From Roseateles sp. (GTDB lineage Bacteria; Pseudomonadota; Gammaproteobacteria; Burkholderiales; Burkholderiaceae_C): a stretch of DNA of 64,000 nt. Shown here one piece after another: positions 47,942 to 56,350 of this stretch. Both the position numbers and the translations under genes were made by a program. Each line of letters begins with the position of its first letter. The stretch's first letter is position 1. The notes beneath the pieces are model-generated. The model made no database searches and was not told where the DNA came from. It was given only the letters and a program-made list of their open reading frames with translations. Location: the NCBI GenBank assembly GCA_019234295.1, contig JAFALK010000013.1, positions 85,514 to 149,513 on the forward strand, written 5' to 3'.

Positions 47942-50398
47942 ATGAAATTCCTCAAAACCTCGCAAATCGCCCTGCTCGTGGGCGTTGCCTGCGCTACGCC
48001 GGCTCTGTGGGCCGCTGAAGCTGCAGAAGCCGCCGACGCCGTCGACGTGGGCAAGATCTCCGTCGAAGGCCAGGGCGTGAACAACGGCCTGATCCAGGCC
48101 GAAGAAACGCCCAAGGCCCGCAGCTCGGTCAACCGCGCCCACCTGGACACGCTGGCCCCGACCAGCAGTCCTTACCAGGCCATCGAGATGCTGCCTGGCG
48201 TGAGCACCTTCAGCCAGGACGCGACCGGCCTGTTCGGCGGCGGCCTGCGCGTGCGCGGCGCCAACTCCGACCAGATGGGCTTCACCATCAACGGCGCGCC
48301 GGTCAATGACTCGGGCAACTTCGCCGTCTATCCGCAGGAATACTCGGACCAGGAAAACCTTTGCGAAATCTTCGTGACGCAAGGCGCCACCGACACCGAA
48401 GCCCCGCACGTCGGCGCCTCCGGCGGCAATGTGGGCATGACCACCTGCCGTCCGACCGACAAGTTCGGCGTGACCTTCTCGCAATCGGTGGGTCAGCTGG
48501 ACTTCTACAAGACCTTCGTGCGCGTGAACAGCGGCAAGCTGCTGGACAACACGTTCAAGGCCTTCATCTCGGTCTCCAAGACCGACGCCAACAAGTTCAA
48601 GGGCCCGGGCAAGGCTGACAAGTTCCACATCGACGTCGGCGCCGAGTACACCCCGACCAAGGATCTGACGATCACCTCGGACCTGCTCTTCAACCGCGCC
48701 CGCAATAACAACATCCTCACCCTGTCGCCCAACGACGTGGCCACGCTGGGCTACTTTGCCGACTACTCCACGGCAATCCCGCAGCACACGCCCGGCGTGA
48801 ACGGCACGGCGCAGGTTGAGGTCCCGCCCAGCGCGCCGAACTCCTATTACCAGTTCCAGGCCAACCCGTTCAAGAACGCGCTGTGGACGGCCAAAGCCGA
48901 GTACAAGGTCAACAAGGATCTGAGCGTCTCGGTCTCTCCCTACTTCTGGTACGGCTTCGGCACGGGCGGCAGCCAGCTGACCACGCTGAAAGAAGGTTTC
49001 GCGCAAACGCCGGGCGCCACCTCCCTGGCCACCGCAGTCGGCGGCGGCATCGGCGACCTCAACGGCGACGGCGACACCAAGGACACCGTCATGGTCTACG
49101 GCTCCAGCGTGACCGCCACGTATCGTCCGGGCGTGACGGTGCAGACCAACGCGCGCATCGGCGACCACAATCTGATGGCCGGCATCTGGTACGAGCGCGC
49201 CCGCCACCGCCAGACCGCTCCGCGCCAGCTCTTCGGCAACGACGGCAGCGTGGCCAGCTGGTGGCAGGACGATGCGTCCGACTTCATCAAACGCGCCAAT
49301 GGCACTTCGGTGGAAGGCCGTGACCAGCTGACCATCAGCCAGGGCAGTTCCTACTTCGTGCAGGACAGCTTCTACCTCGTTCCCGACAAGCTCAACGTGA
49401 CCCTGGGCCTGCGCGAGAGCGAACTCAAGCGCAACTTCACGAACTGGGCCAACGAAGCTGCTCCGACCGGCAACTACAGCAGCGCCGGCTACTACCAAGT
49501 CGACGTGAGCTACCACAAGCTGCTGCCCAGCCTGGGCTTCCGCTATCAGGCCACGCCGGAAGTCTCGCTGTTCGGCAACGTCGCCCAGAACTTCCGCACG
49601 CCGAGCAACTTCACGCTGCAGAACCTGGCCCAGATGGGCACCGGCACGTGGAACAACGGCGTGTGGACCGGCTTCACCCTTCGTGCACCGCAGGTGACGC
49701 CCGAGTCCTCGACCAACGTCGACGTCGGCCTGCGCTTCGTGAGGGACGACGTGACCCTGTCGGCGTCGATCTACCACATCCAGTTCAACAACCGCATCGC
49801 CGCGTCCTACGATCCGCTGAGCAATACGACGACCGACTTTAACGTCGGCAACTCGAAGACCGACGGCGTCGAGGCCGAAGCCGGCTATCGCCTGAACTCC
49901 AACTGGTCGTTCTACGCCTCTGCGTCGTACACGAACTCGCAGATGCAGGACAGCCTGATCTGCAAGACGATCGCCGGTGGCAAGTGCACGGCCTTCTACG
50001 CCACGGCCGGCAAGCTGTTCCCCGACACGCCCCAGCTGATGGGCGGCCTGTCGGCGAACTTCAATATGGGCGGCTTCTTCGCCAAGGTTGACGGCAAGTT
50101 CACCGGCCATGTGTTCGCCACCATGGTGAACGACCAGGCGGTCCCAGGCTACACGCTGTGGAACCTCAGCACCGGCTACAAGTTCGGCAACATGTTCGGC
50201 AACCTGTTCAAGGATCCGCAGATCCAGGTCAATGTGAACAACCTGGCCAACACCAGGTACATGCGCCTGAACTCGGGCAGCGGCAGCAGCTTCACCTACG
50301 CCAGCTCGTACAACGCAGCCACCGGCCTGCCGACCGGCCCGTTCATGTACGTGGGCGCTCCGCGCTTCTCGTCGGTCACCTTGCGCACCGACTTCTAA
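47942..50398 (+). CDS. TonB-dependent outer-membrane receptor
   Basis: An 818-residue receptor. The signal peptide ends near residue 25 (ALWAAEA). The plug domain covers about 50-190, with AIEMLPGVSTFSQDATG, LRVRGANSDQMGFTINGAPV and QGATDTEAPHVGASGGNVGM. The barrel ends with Phe (VTLRTDF), as needed for membrane insertion. Cysteines occur as two widely spaced pairs, one in the plug (ENLCEI, MTTCRP) and one in a late loop (ICKTIAGGKC), which may form disulfides. There is a good ribosome binding site (CGGAGG). The substrate is unknown; no siderophore, B12 or sugar genes are adjacent. Confidence 0.93.
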   Translation: MKFLKTSQIALLVGVACATPALWAAEAAEAADAVDVGKISVEGQGVNNGLIQAEETPKARSSVNRAHLDTLAPTSSPYQAIEMLPGVSTFSQDATGLFGGGLRVRGANSDQMGFTINGAPVNDSGNFAVYPQEYSDQENLCEIFVTQGATDTEAPHVGASGGNVGMTTCRPTDKFGVTFSQSVGQLDFYKTFVRVNSGKLLDNTFKAFISVSKTDANKFKGPGKADKFHIDVGAEYTPTKDLTITSDLLFNRARNNNILTLSPNDVATLGYFADYSTAIPQHTPGVNGTAQVEVPPSAPNSYYQFQANPFKNALWTAKAEYKVNKDLSVSVSPYFWYGFGTGGSQLTTLKEGFAQTPGATSLATAVGGGIGDLNGDGDTKDTVMVYGSSVTATYRPGVTVQTNARIGDHNLMAGIWYERARHRQTAPRQLFGNDGSVASWWQDDASDFIKRANGTSVEGRDQLTISQGSSYFVQDSFYLVPDKLNVTLGLRESELKRNFTNWANEAAPTGNYSSAGYYQVDVSYHKLLPSLGFRYQATPEVSLFGNVAQNFRTPSNFTLQNLAQMGTGTWNNGVWTGFTLRAPQVTPESSTNVDVGLRFVRDDVTLSASIYHIQFNNRIAASYDPLSNTTTDFNVGNSKTDGVEAEAGYRLNSNWSFYASASYTNSQMQDSLICKTIAGGKCTAFYATAGKLFPDTPQLMGGLSANFNMGGFFAKVDGKFTGHVFATMVNDQAVPGYTLWNLSTGYKFGNMFGNLFKDPQIQVNVNNLANTRYMRLNSGSGSSFTYASSYNAATGLPTGPFMYVGAPRFSSVTLRTDF

Positions 50399-50408
50399 GT
50401 CAGGCGCA

Positions 50409-50433
50409 ACCAGGCCGGCCTTGCCGGCCTGGT
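50409..50433 (+). other. Perfect 11-bp hairpin after the receptor gene
   Basis: ACCAGGCCGGC (50409-50419) pairs with GCCGGCCTGGT (50423-50433) around a 3-nt loop. There is no U-tract after it. It sits 10 bp after the receptor stop, just before the true terminator, and would stabilise the mRNA 3' end against exonucleases. Confidence 0.7.
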
Positions 50434-50440
50434 GCAGACC

Positions 50441-50473
50441 AGGCTCGCCGGGTTTTCCCGGCGAGCCTTTTTT
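50441..50473 (+). terminator. Rho-independent terminator of the TonB-receptor operon
   Basis: An 11-bp perfect stem GGCTCGCCGGG/CCCGGCGAGCC (50442-50452 with 50457-50467), loop TTTT, then six T. The strongest terminator in the window. The -35 box of the next operon starts 2 bp after it. Confidence 0.95.
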
Positions 50474-50474
50474 C

Positions 50475-50525
50475 TTGACAAGATCGTTTACGAGCGTAAT
50501 CATGGCGCCGTTTACACCCGTAATC
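50475..50525 (+). promoter_or_regulatory. Promoter and two BlaI-type operator dyads upstream of the repressor gene
   Basis: TTGACA (50475-50480) is followed after 17 bp by AATCAT (50498-50503), a fair sigma-70 promoter. Between and over these boxes lies the perfect dyad TTACG-AG-CGTAA (50488-50499). A second, imperfect copy TTACA-CC-CGTAA is at 50512-50523, exactly 24 bp downstream. Repressor binding to these would block its own promoter, as in bla/mec systems. Confidence 0.72.
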
Positions 50526-50530
50526 AAAAC

Positions 50531-50893
50531 ATGAACATCAGCGAAGCAGAAAGTCAGGTGATGGAAGTGCTGTGGCGCAGCCATCCGCTCGGCACCGAAG
50601 AGATTGCCGCGGCGCTGCAAGGGCAGCAGGACTGGCAGTTGGCCACCATCAAGACGCTCTTGAACCGCCTGCTGAACAAGGGCGCCCTGCAGGCCGAGCG
50701 TGACGGGCGGCGCTACCTCTACTCGCCGCTGCTGCAGCGCGAGGACTGGGTGGCCGAGCAGAGCAGCAGCCTGCTCAATCGCCTCTTCGACGGCAACCTG
50801 GCCCCGCTGGTCGCGCATTTCTCGGCGCGGCGCAAGCTCAAGGCGGCCGAGATCAAGGCGCTGAAGAAGCTGCTCGAGGACTACGAAAAATGA
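50531..50893 (+). CDS. BlaI/MecI/CopY family transcriptional repressor
   Basis: A 120-residue winged-helix repressor. ISEAESQVMEVLWRSHPLGTEEI begins the DNA-binding domain and WQLATIKTLLNRLLNKGALQ is the recognition helix region, followed by the wing RRYLYSP and a C-terminal dimerisation helix set. Such proteins are cut by a partner membrane protease when a cell-wall signal arrives. ATG 50531 is chosen because the alignment starts there; longer frames run into the promoter. It overlaps the M56 gene by 4 bp. Confidence 0.93.
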   Translation: MNISEAESQVMEVLWRSHPLGTEEIAAALQGQQDWQLATIKTLLNRLLNKGALQAERDGRRYLYSPLLQREDWVAEQSSSLLNRLFDGNLAPLVAHFSARRKLKAAEIKALKKLLEDYEK

Positions 50894-52143
50894 GCGGAGC
50901 GCTTCTTATCGCCCTGCTGCGCGTGAGCGGCGAGCTGTCCCTGGCGCTGCTGTTGATCCTGGCACTGCGGCCCTTGTTGTCTCGCGCCTTCGGGGCCGGC
51001 AGCGCCTATGCGGCCTGGGGACTGGTGCCTGTGCTGATACTCGTGGCCCAGTTGCCCTCGAGCCGGCCGGGTGTGGTGCTGCACCGCATGGTGATCAGTG
51101 ATGCGGCGCAGGCACTCACCGTGGCACCTGCGAGGCTGGACGATGGATTCGAAGGGCTGGCCCGTGCGCTGCTGCTGGTCTGGGTCCTGGGAGCGGCGAC
51201 GGTCCTGACTGTGCTCACGCGGCGGCAGCGTCGCTTTGCCAGCAGCCTGGAGTTCGACTTCGCCGGCAACCACTGGCGCGCACCGGCCGGCAGCGGGCCC
51301 GCGCTGCTGGGTGTGCTGCGGCCGCGTTTGTGCCTGCCCGCGGACTTTGAGCAGAGCTACACACCGAGCCAGCAGGCCCTGATTCGCGCCCATGAAGACG
51401 TGCACCGCCGCCGCGGCGACAACGTCTGGAACTTGCTCGCGGCGCTGCTATGCGCCTTGCAGTGGTTCAACCCACTGGCCTGGATGGCGGCCCGCGCGTT
51501 GCGCGTCGACCAAGAACTCTCCTGCGACGAGACCGTGCTGCGCGCGCAGCCGGCCCAGGCCGCCGACTACGCCCACGCCCTGCTGCAGGCCCAAGGAATC
51601 ACTGCGCACGGACTGCCTTGGGCATCGTGGCGCACCACCCACCCTCTCATCGAAAGGATTGCCATGCTCAAGACCCACGCCCACGCCCGCCGCAAGAGCG
51701 GCCTCGTCGTTCTCCTCACGCTGGGCCTGCTCGGCGCTGGCGGCGTTCACGCGCTGCAATCGGAGGAACCGATGAAGGATGCGGACGTGAAGCTGGATCT
51801 GAATCTCGAATTCCGCGACACCGTGGCGGACAAACGTATCAGCCGCAAGCTTGAGACGGCCCTGGCGCTGCGCAGCAAGGGGCCGGCCACGCTGCGCCTT
51901 CCAGGAGACGCGCAGGCCCCCGAGGTCTTGATCACCGTCTCGGCCGAGCCGGCTCAGCCTGGCCAGTGGACGATCAGCAGCGAGATTCAGCGCGACGGCA
52001 AGATCCTTGGCAAGCCCAGGCTGATCACGGCCAACGGCATCAAAGCCTTGATCGAGATCGGCGAGAAGGGCCCGAACGGTGAAGACCGCGGCATGATCAG
52101 TCTCGCGGTCACGCCTACGGCGATCGTTAAACCGCAGCCGTGA
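50890..52143 (+). CDS. M56 family (BlaR1/MecR1-like) membrane metallopeptidase
   Basis: A 417-residue membrane protein. Helices at about 5-27 and 35-55, then one near 95-112. The zinc motif is HEDVHRRRGDN (about residue 168) with LRVDQELSCDETVL downstream supplying the third ligand. A last helix near 265-285 precedes a periplasmic domain of about 125 residues that is not a penicillin-binding domain, so the signal is not clearly a beta-lactam. It is expected to inactivate the BlaI-type repressor. Its end overlaps ridA by 17 bp. Confidence 0.9.
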   Translation: MSGALLIALLRVSGELSLALLLILALRPLLSRAFGAGSAYAAWGLVPVLILVAQLPSSRPGVVLHRMVISDAAQALTVAPARLDDGFEGLARALLLVWVLGAATVLTVLTRRQRRFASSLEFDFAGNHWRAPAGSGPALLGVLRPRLCLPADFEQSYTPSQQALIRAHEDVHRRRGDNVWNLLAALLCALQWFNPLAWMAARALRVDQELSCDETVLRAQPAQAADYAHALLQAQGITAHGLPWASWRTTHPLIERIAMLKTHAHARRKSGLVVLLTLGLLGAGGVHALQSEEPMKDADVKLDLNLEFRDTVADKRISRKLETALALRSKGPATLRLPGDAQAPEVLITVSAEPAQPGQWTISSEIQRDGKILGKPRLITANGIKALIEIGEKGPNGEDRGMISLAVTPTAIVKPQP

Positions 52144-52477
52144 CCACCACTTCCAGCCGCCAGCCCGGCCTGGCCAGATTGGCCTGCACCGTGGCGCGCG
52201 GCGGCGTGTGGCCGGGCACGACCCAAGCGTCCCAAACGGCATTCATGCCGGGGAAGTCGGCCAGGTCCACAAGGAAGATCTGGGCCATGAGGATCTTGCT
52301 CTTGTCGGTGCCGGCGCGGGCCAGCAACTTGTCGATGGCTTCGAGGACCTGGCGGGTCTGGGTTTCGATATCGCTGGTCTGGTCTGCGGGCACCTGGCCG
52401 GCGAGATAGACGGTGCCGTTGTGCACGGCCATTTCGGACAGGCGCGCGCCGACGTCGAATCGTTGCAGGGTGCTCAT
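52127..52477 (-). CDS. RidA family protein
   Basis: A 116-residue enamine/imine deaminase-like protein. YLAGQVPADQTSDIETQTRQ and VWDAWVVPGHTPPRATVQ correspond to the family core; the Arg in PPRATV is the carboxylate-binding residue of active RidA proteins. The usual C-terminal Glu region is EVVVTAAV. It may detoxify reactive 2-aminoacrylate. It ends within the M56 gene on the other strand and starts 1 bp after the plsY stop. Confidence 0.88.
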   Translation of the reverse strand: MSTLQRFDVGARLSEMAVHNGTVYLAGQVPADQTSDIETQTRQVLEAIDKLLARAGTDKSKILMAQIFLVDLADFPGMNAVWDAWVVPGHTPPRATVQANLARPGWRLEVVVTAAV

Positions 52478-52478
52478 T

Positions 52479-53165
52479 TCAATGCTTACCTTTCTTGGTT
52501 GACTTGGGGGCTCTCGTCACGGCGGCGGCCGTGCCCGCCGCACCCGCCGCACCCGCTTTCTGCCCAATCTTGCTCTCCGTGCCCGCCATGAGCTTGCGGA
52601 TATTGCCTGCATGCCGCCAGATCAGCAGCAGGCTCATCAGTACCAGCACGCCCACCTCAGCGCCCGCGCCCCAGATCATCGCCTGGGCAATGGGCGCGAA
52701 GGCGGCCGCGACAATGGCGGCCAGGGAGGAGTAGCGGGTGAAGAACGCCACCGCCAGCCACACGACCAGCATCATCAGCCCCAGCATCCAGTTCAGCGCC
52801 AGAATGGCACCGGCGGCCGTGGCCACGCCCTTGCCGCCCATGAACTTGAAGAACACCGGCCACAGGTGGCCGAGGAAGGCCGTCAGCGCCACGAGCGCCT
52901 GCGTGCCTTCGCCCAGGCCAACGCGCTCGCCGTAGAACTTGACCAGCAGCACCGGGACCACGCCCTTGAGCGCGTCGAAGACCAGGGTCAGGATGGCCGC
53001 CTTCCTATTGCCCGAACGCAGCACATTCGTGGCGCCCGGGTTACCCGAGCCATACGAACGCGGGTCCGAAAGACCCATCAGGTGGCTGATGATGACGGCG
53101 AAGGATAGGGAGCCGATCAGGTAAGCGGCGAGGCCCGCCAGCAGGGGGAAAAGAGCTTCTTGCAT
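52479..53165 (-). CDS. plsY: Glycerol-3-phosphate acyltransferase PlsY
   Basis: A 228-residue inner-membrane enzyme that acylates glycerol-3-phosphate from acyl-phosphate. The three cytoplasmic motifs are present: SYGSGNPGATNVLRSGNRK, VALTAFLGHLWPVFFKFMGGKGVAT and a later LIWRHAGNIRKLMAGTE. About five helices. The C-terminal tail is Ala/Gly/Lys-rich and longer than usual (about 25 residues). It forms an operon with ridA and probably with ybaK upstream (6-bp gap). Confidence 0.95.
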   Translation of the reverse strand: MQEALFPLLAGLAAYLIGSLSFAVIISHLMGLSDPRSYGSGNPGATNVLRSGNRKAAILTLVFDALKGVVPVLLVKFYGERVGLGEGTQALVALTAFLGHLWPVFFKFMGGKGVATAAGAILALNWMLGLMMLVVWLAVAFFTRYSSLAAIVAAAFAPIAQAMIWGAGAEVGVLVLMSLLLIWRHAGNIRKLMAGTESKIGQKAGAAGAAGTAAAVTRAPKSTKKGKH

Positions 53166-53171
53166 AGCCTC

Positions 53172-53666
53172 TTATTCTGCATTGGCGCACTCGACCACCG
53201 CGGCCCCGAGCAACTCCGTCAAAACCCTGGGCTCGAGGCCCACGAGGTAGCCGCGCCGCCCGCCGTTGATGAGGATCTTCGGCAGGCCGAGGATGGTGCC
53301 TTCCACGAAGACCGGCATGGCCTTGCGTGTGCCGAAGGGCGAGGTGCCGCCGACCATGTAGCCGCTGTGACGCTGCGCGACCTCGGGCTTGCAGGGCTCC
53401 ACCTTCTTGCACGGGATCTGTCGCGCCAAGGCCTTGAGGCTCACCGTGCAGTCCCCGTGCATTAGCACGATCAGCGGATCGGCCCTCTCGTCTTGCATCA
53501 CGAGCGTCTTGACCACCGCGTGCTCGTCGAATCCCAGCTGCTTGGAAGATTCAGCCGTGCCGCCGTGCTCCACGTAGTCATAGACATGCTCGGTGAAGGC
53601 GATGCCGTGCCCGCGCAGGAACTGGGTGGCGGGGGTTTCACTGACGTGGGTGGACTTCTTGCTCAT
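53172..53666 (-). CDS. ybaK: Cys-tRNA(Pro)/aminoacyl-tRNA deacylase YbaK
   Basis: A 164-residue cytoplasmic editing protein that hydrolyses mischarged Cys-tRNA(Pro). The catalytic-lysine segment is DEHAVVKTLVMQ (about 46-57) and the GYMVGGTSPFGTR-type block (about 102-114) is characteristic of the YbaK/EbsC subgroup. ILINGGRRGYLVGLEP closes the active site. Full length. Confidence 0.94.
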   Translation of the reverse strand: MSKKSTHVSETPATQFLRGHGIAFTEHVYDYVEHGGTAESSKQLGFDEHAVVKTLVMQDERADPLIVLMHGDCTVSLKALARQIPCKKVEPCKPEVAQRHSGYMVGGTSPFGTRKAMPVFVEGTILGLPKILINGGRRGYLVGLEPRVLTELLGAAVVECANAE

Positions 53667-53691
53667 GCGTCTATTGTTACAGTGGACCGCG

Positions 53692-54315
53692 ATGACGAAG
53701 CCGTACCCGAGTCGGCCTGTGCGCTGGCCCCTCCTGCTGATGCTGCTGCTCTTGCATGGCGTGCTGCTCGTGGCGATGAGCCACCAGCAGGGTCAGGCGC
53801 TTCGAGTGACGCGCACGCTGGCCTTGCGCATCCTGCCGCCCGAATGGCCGCAGCCGCGGCCGCAGACATCGACGCGGCTTGCCGCTGGTGTCGATCTCCC
53901 CTTGGCACCCCGCGCGCCCTTGCTCGTGCCGGTGCCGGAGTTCCAGATCAGCGCACCGGCGCCGGCCGGTCCCTTCGCGGGCGCCGCTCCGGCTTCAGCC
54001 GCCTCCAGCCCGCCTGCGCTGCGTCTGGGCCTGCCCGTGAACATTTGGGCCAAGCCGCATGTACCGACGGAACGAGAACAGGCCCTCAACGACCCGCGCG
54101 CCAACCAGGCCAAGCCTTCGGTGGAGTACCGCATCGCCGACGCGGCGGGCACGCTTCCGGTGACAACCTCGATCAGCACCGACGGGCGGGACTCGACCCT
54201 GGTGCGCCAGGGCAGCAAGTGCACGCGCATCAACAAGCCGCGCATCGCCACGCTCGACCCGATGGATGCGCGGCTGCGCGACCTGCCGGCGGCCTCCGGC
54301 GCCTGTACTAGATAG
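53692..54315 (+). CDS. Uncharacterised single-pass, proline-rich protein
   Basis: A 207-residue protein I do not recognise. The N-terminus is basic and then hydrophobic (WPLLLMLLLLHGVLLVAMS, about 12-31), an uncleaved anchor. It continues with a Pro/Ala-rich stretch (about 45-120) and a more structured C-terminal part with SVEYRIADAAGTLPV, three Arg/Lys clusters and two Cys (SKCTRI, GACTR). The architecture resembles TonB-like or secretion-pilot proteins, but there is no TonB domain. ATG 53692 is the first after the divergent ybaK start (25-bp gap). Its end overlaps the GGDEF gene by 8 bp. Confidence 0.72.
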   Translation: MTKPYPSRPVRWPLLLMLLLLHGVLLVAMSHQQGQALRVTRTLALRILPPEWPQPRPQTSTRLAAGVDLPLAPRAPLLVPVPEFQISAPAPAGPFAGAAPASAASSPPALRLGLPVNIWAKPHVPTEREQALNDPRANQAKPSVEYRIADAAGTLPVTTSISTDGRDSTLVRQGSKCTRINKPRIATLDPMDARLRDLPAASGACTR

Positions 54316-55732
54316 GCGGAGTCGCCGCGCCTGCCACCTGCGCCAGCCGCGTCTCAGAGACCGGCTCCATCCGCCCGCCCGACACATCGGCCGCCAGCTG
54401 TACACGATTGCGCCCATCGCGCTTGGCCTTGTAAAGCGCCGCATCCGCACGCCCCAGGGCCTGCTCAGGTTGGGGGGATTCGCCGGCCGTGACCTCGGCC
54501 AGACCGATGGAGACGGTCACGAAAATCCGCTCGCCCGTGGCCAGGCGGAACTGCGCATCGGCAATGCTGCGGCGCAGCCGCTCGGCATAGAAGGCGGCGC
54601 CCTGCACAGAGGTATGGGGTAGCACGATGACGAACTCCTCGCCGCCGTATCGCCCTGCGGCATCGGTCTCGCGCAAACTGCTGCGAATCTGTGCGCCGAG
54701 CTGGCCAAGCACCGCATCGCCGGCGGCGTGGCCATGCTGGTCGTTGATGCGCTTGAAGTGATCGATGTCCACCATGGCCGCGCACAAGGGCATGCGATAG
54801 CGCAGGCAGGCCGCTGTCTCAGTGTCAAGAAAATTGAGCACGGTGCGGCGATTGAGCACGCCCGTCAGTGTGTCCACCGTCAGCAGCCGTTCGACCTCGG
54901 CGTCCCCGTCGTTGAGCCAGCGTGCCGCCAGCAGCAAGGTGGCCACCAGGCCCACGCTGCAAAAGGTGGCCATCAGGGCCAGCGCATATTCGGGCACGAA
55001 CCAGTCATGGCGCATGCCATAGATGCCCAGGGCGCCGAGCAGCGTGGGCAGCAGCAGGGCCGAGGGCAGCATGCGCCTGGCCGCACGGCCGCCCGAGCGG
55101 GTGCTGATCAGCATGGCCACGAAGCCCGCATCGGCACTGCCGGCCAGCAGGCCCAGTTCGATCAGCAAGAAGCACAGCGAGGTATGGAAGGCCATCGGCA
55201 TATAGCCCGGCAAGCCGAACAGCGGCACCTGATAGACATAGCCCAGCAGCGCCATGAAGGAGATGGCCGAGGACAAGGTGACCAGCAGCTGCGCGAGCAG
55301 CGCCGCCCGGCCCGCCACGATCAGGCTCAGCGCAATGCCCAGCAGCAAGAGATTGCCCGCGGTATTGGGCGCCATGACGTCGACGGCCAGACGGGAAGCG
55401 AACAGCCAGCGATCTGCGCCGAGATCCCAGGGTGTCACATAGCCGATCAAGCGGCTGGTGCCGACCAGCACGAGCAGCAAGCCGCAAGCCAGGCCCAGTC
55501 GCGAGAAGTTCTTGCTGCCAGATGCCCGACGGCGCCTCCACATCACCGCACCGGCCGCCATCAAGCAAAAGGCCACCAACGGATTCATTGGCACCATGCC
55601 GGGCACGATGCTGCGCATCCAGTCGTTGTCCAGGGTCCAACCGACCAGCGCCATGATCGACAGCCCCATGACCAGCAGTGCCGCCAGCTCGGCGACACGC
55701 CGGCAACGGTTCAGCAGTTCGCCGTCGACCAT
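54308..55732 (-). CDS. Membrane-bound GGDEF diguanylate cyclase
   Basis: A 474-residue protein with about eight N-terminal helices (residues 15-290) and a C-terminal GGDEF domain (about 300-460). The catalytic elements are VDTLTGVLNRRTVLNFL, DIDHFKRINDQHGHAAGDAVL and the loop RYGGEEF, all intact. The membrane part senses an unknown signal. ATG 55732 is preceded by GGGGAG. Second diguanylate cyclase of the window. Confidence 0.93.
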   Translation of the reverse strand: MVDGELLNRCRRVAELAALLVMGLSIMALVGWTLDNDWMRSIVPGMVPMNPLVAFCLMAAGAVMWRRRRASGSKNFSRLGLACGLLLVLVGTSRLIGYVTPWDLGADRWLFASRLAVDVMAPNTAGNLLLLGIALSLIVAGRAALLAQLLVTLSSAISFMALLGYVYQVPLFGLPGYMPMAFHTSLCFLLIELGLLAGSADAGFVAMLISTRSGGRAARRMLPSALLLPTLLGALGIYGMRHDWFVPEYALALMATFCSVGLVATLLLAARWLNDGDAEVERLLTVDTLTGVLNRRTVLNFLDTETAACLRYRMPLCAAMVDIDHFKRINDQHGHAAGDAVLGQLGAQIRSSLRETDAAGRYGGEEFVIVLPHTSVQGAAFYAERLRRSIADAQFRLATGERIFVTVSIGLAEVTAGESPQPEQALGRADAALYKAKRDGRNRVQLAADVSGGRMEPVSETRLAQVAGAATPPI

Positions 55733-55829
55733 GGGCTCCCCCGTCGTCCGCGCCTGTCCACAAAGCGGCAAGCCTGGACGAAGGATAGCCGCGAAGCACC
55801 GGCTTGCGTCGCTTGCCGAGGGCAAACCC

Positions 55830-56315
55830 TCAGCGTGAAGCCATGGCCTGCAAGGCTTCGCCGGAGGCGCGGCACAGGCGCCAGTCGGGCATCACCGTAG
55901 CGCCGAGCGTTTCATAAAAGCGGATCGCGTCCACGTTCCAGTCGAGCACCGTCCATTCGAAGCGGCCGTAGTTGCGCTCGATCGCCACGCCGGCCAGGTG
56001 CTTGAGCAATGCCTTGCCCAGGCCGCTGCGGCGATGGCCCGGGCGCACGTACAGGTCCTCTAGGTACAGGCCCGGCTTGCCGAGGAAGGTGCTGAAGCTC
56101 GTGAAGCAGATGGCATAGGCCACGACCTCGTCACCGACGAGGCCCACCCAGGCCTCGATCACTGGCCTGGCGCCGAACAGATGCTCTTGCAGATCGTCGG
56201 GCTTGAGCTTGAGCAGGTGCTCGAGCTGCTCGAACACGGCCAACTCCTCAATCAGAAGAGCGATAGCCGGAACGTCTTGCGGCGTGGCCGCGCGGAGGGA
56301 ATAGCTCGTGCTCAT
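55830..56315 (-). CDS. GNAT family N-acetyltransferase, diamine acetyltransferase type
   Basis: A 161-residue protein. YSLRAATPQDVPAIALLIEELA starts the fold, GLYLEDLYVRPGHRRSGLGKALLKHL is the acetyl-CoA site in the spermidine/spermine N1-acetyltransferase style, and FEWTVLDWNVDAIRFYETLGA follows. Acceptor probably a polyamine or related amine; not certain. ATG 56315 is chosen over ATG 56333, neither having a good ribosome binding site. Divergent from the hydrolase gene with a 35-bp gap. Confidence 0.88.
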   Translation of the reverse strand: MSTSYSLRAATPQDVPAIALLIEELAVFEQLEHLLKLKPDDLQEHLFGARPVIEAWVGLVGDEVVAYAICFTSFSTFLGKPGLYLEDLYVRPGHRRSGLGKALLKHLAGVAIERNYGRFEWTVLDWNVDAIRFYETLGATVMPDWRLCRASGEALQAMASR

Positions 56316-56350
56316 GGGCGTCGATTCTGGCATCGCCTACAGTCGCCGCC

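Noticed and set aside
46853..50818. A 1321-codon minus-strand frame
   Set aside because: Antisense to TonB, the receptor and the repressor genes, all of which have clear domains. The product is Val/Gly/Arg-rich without motifs.
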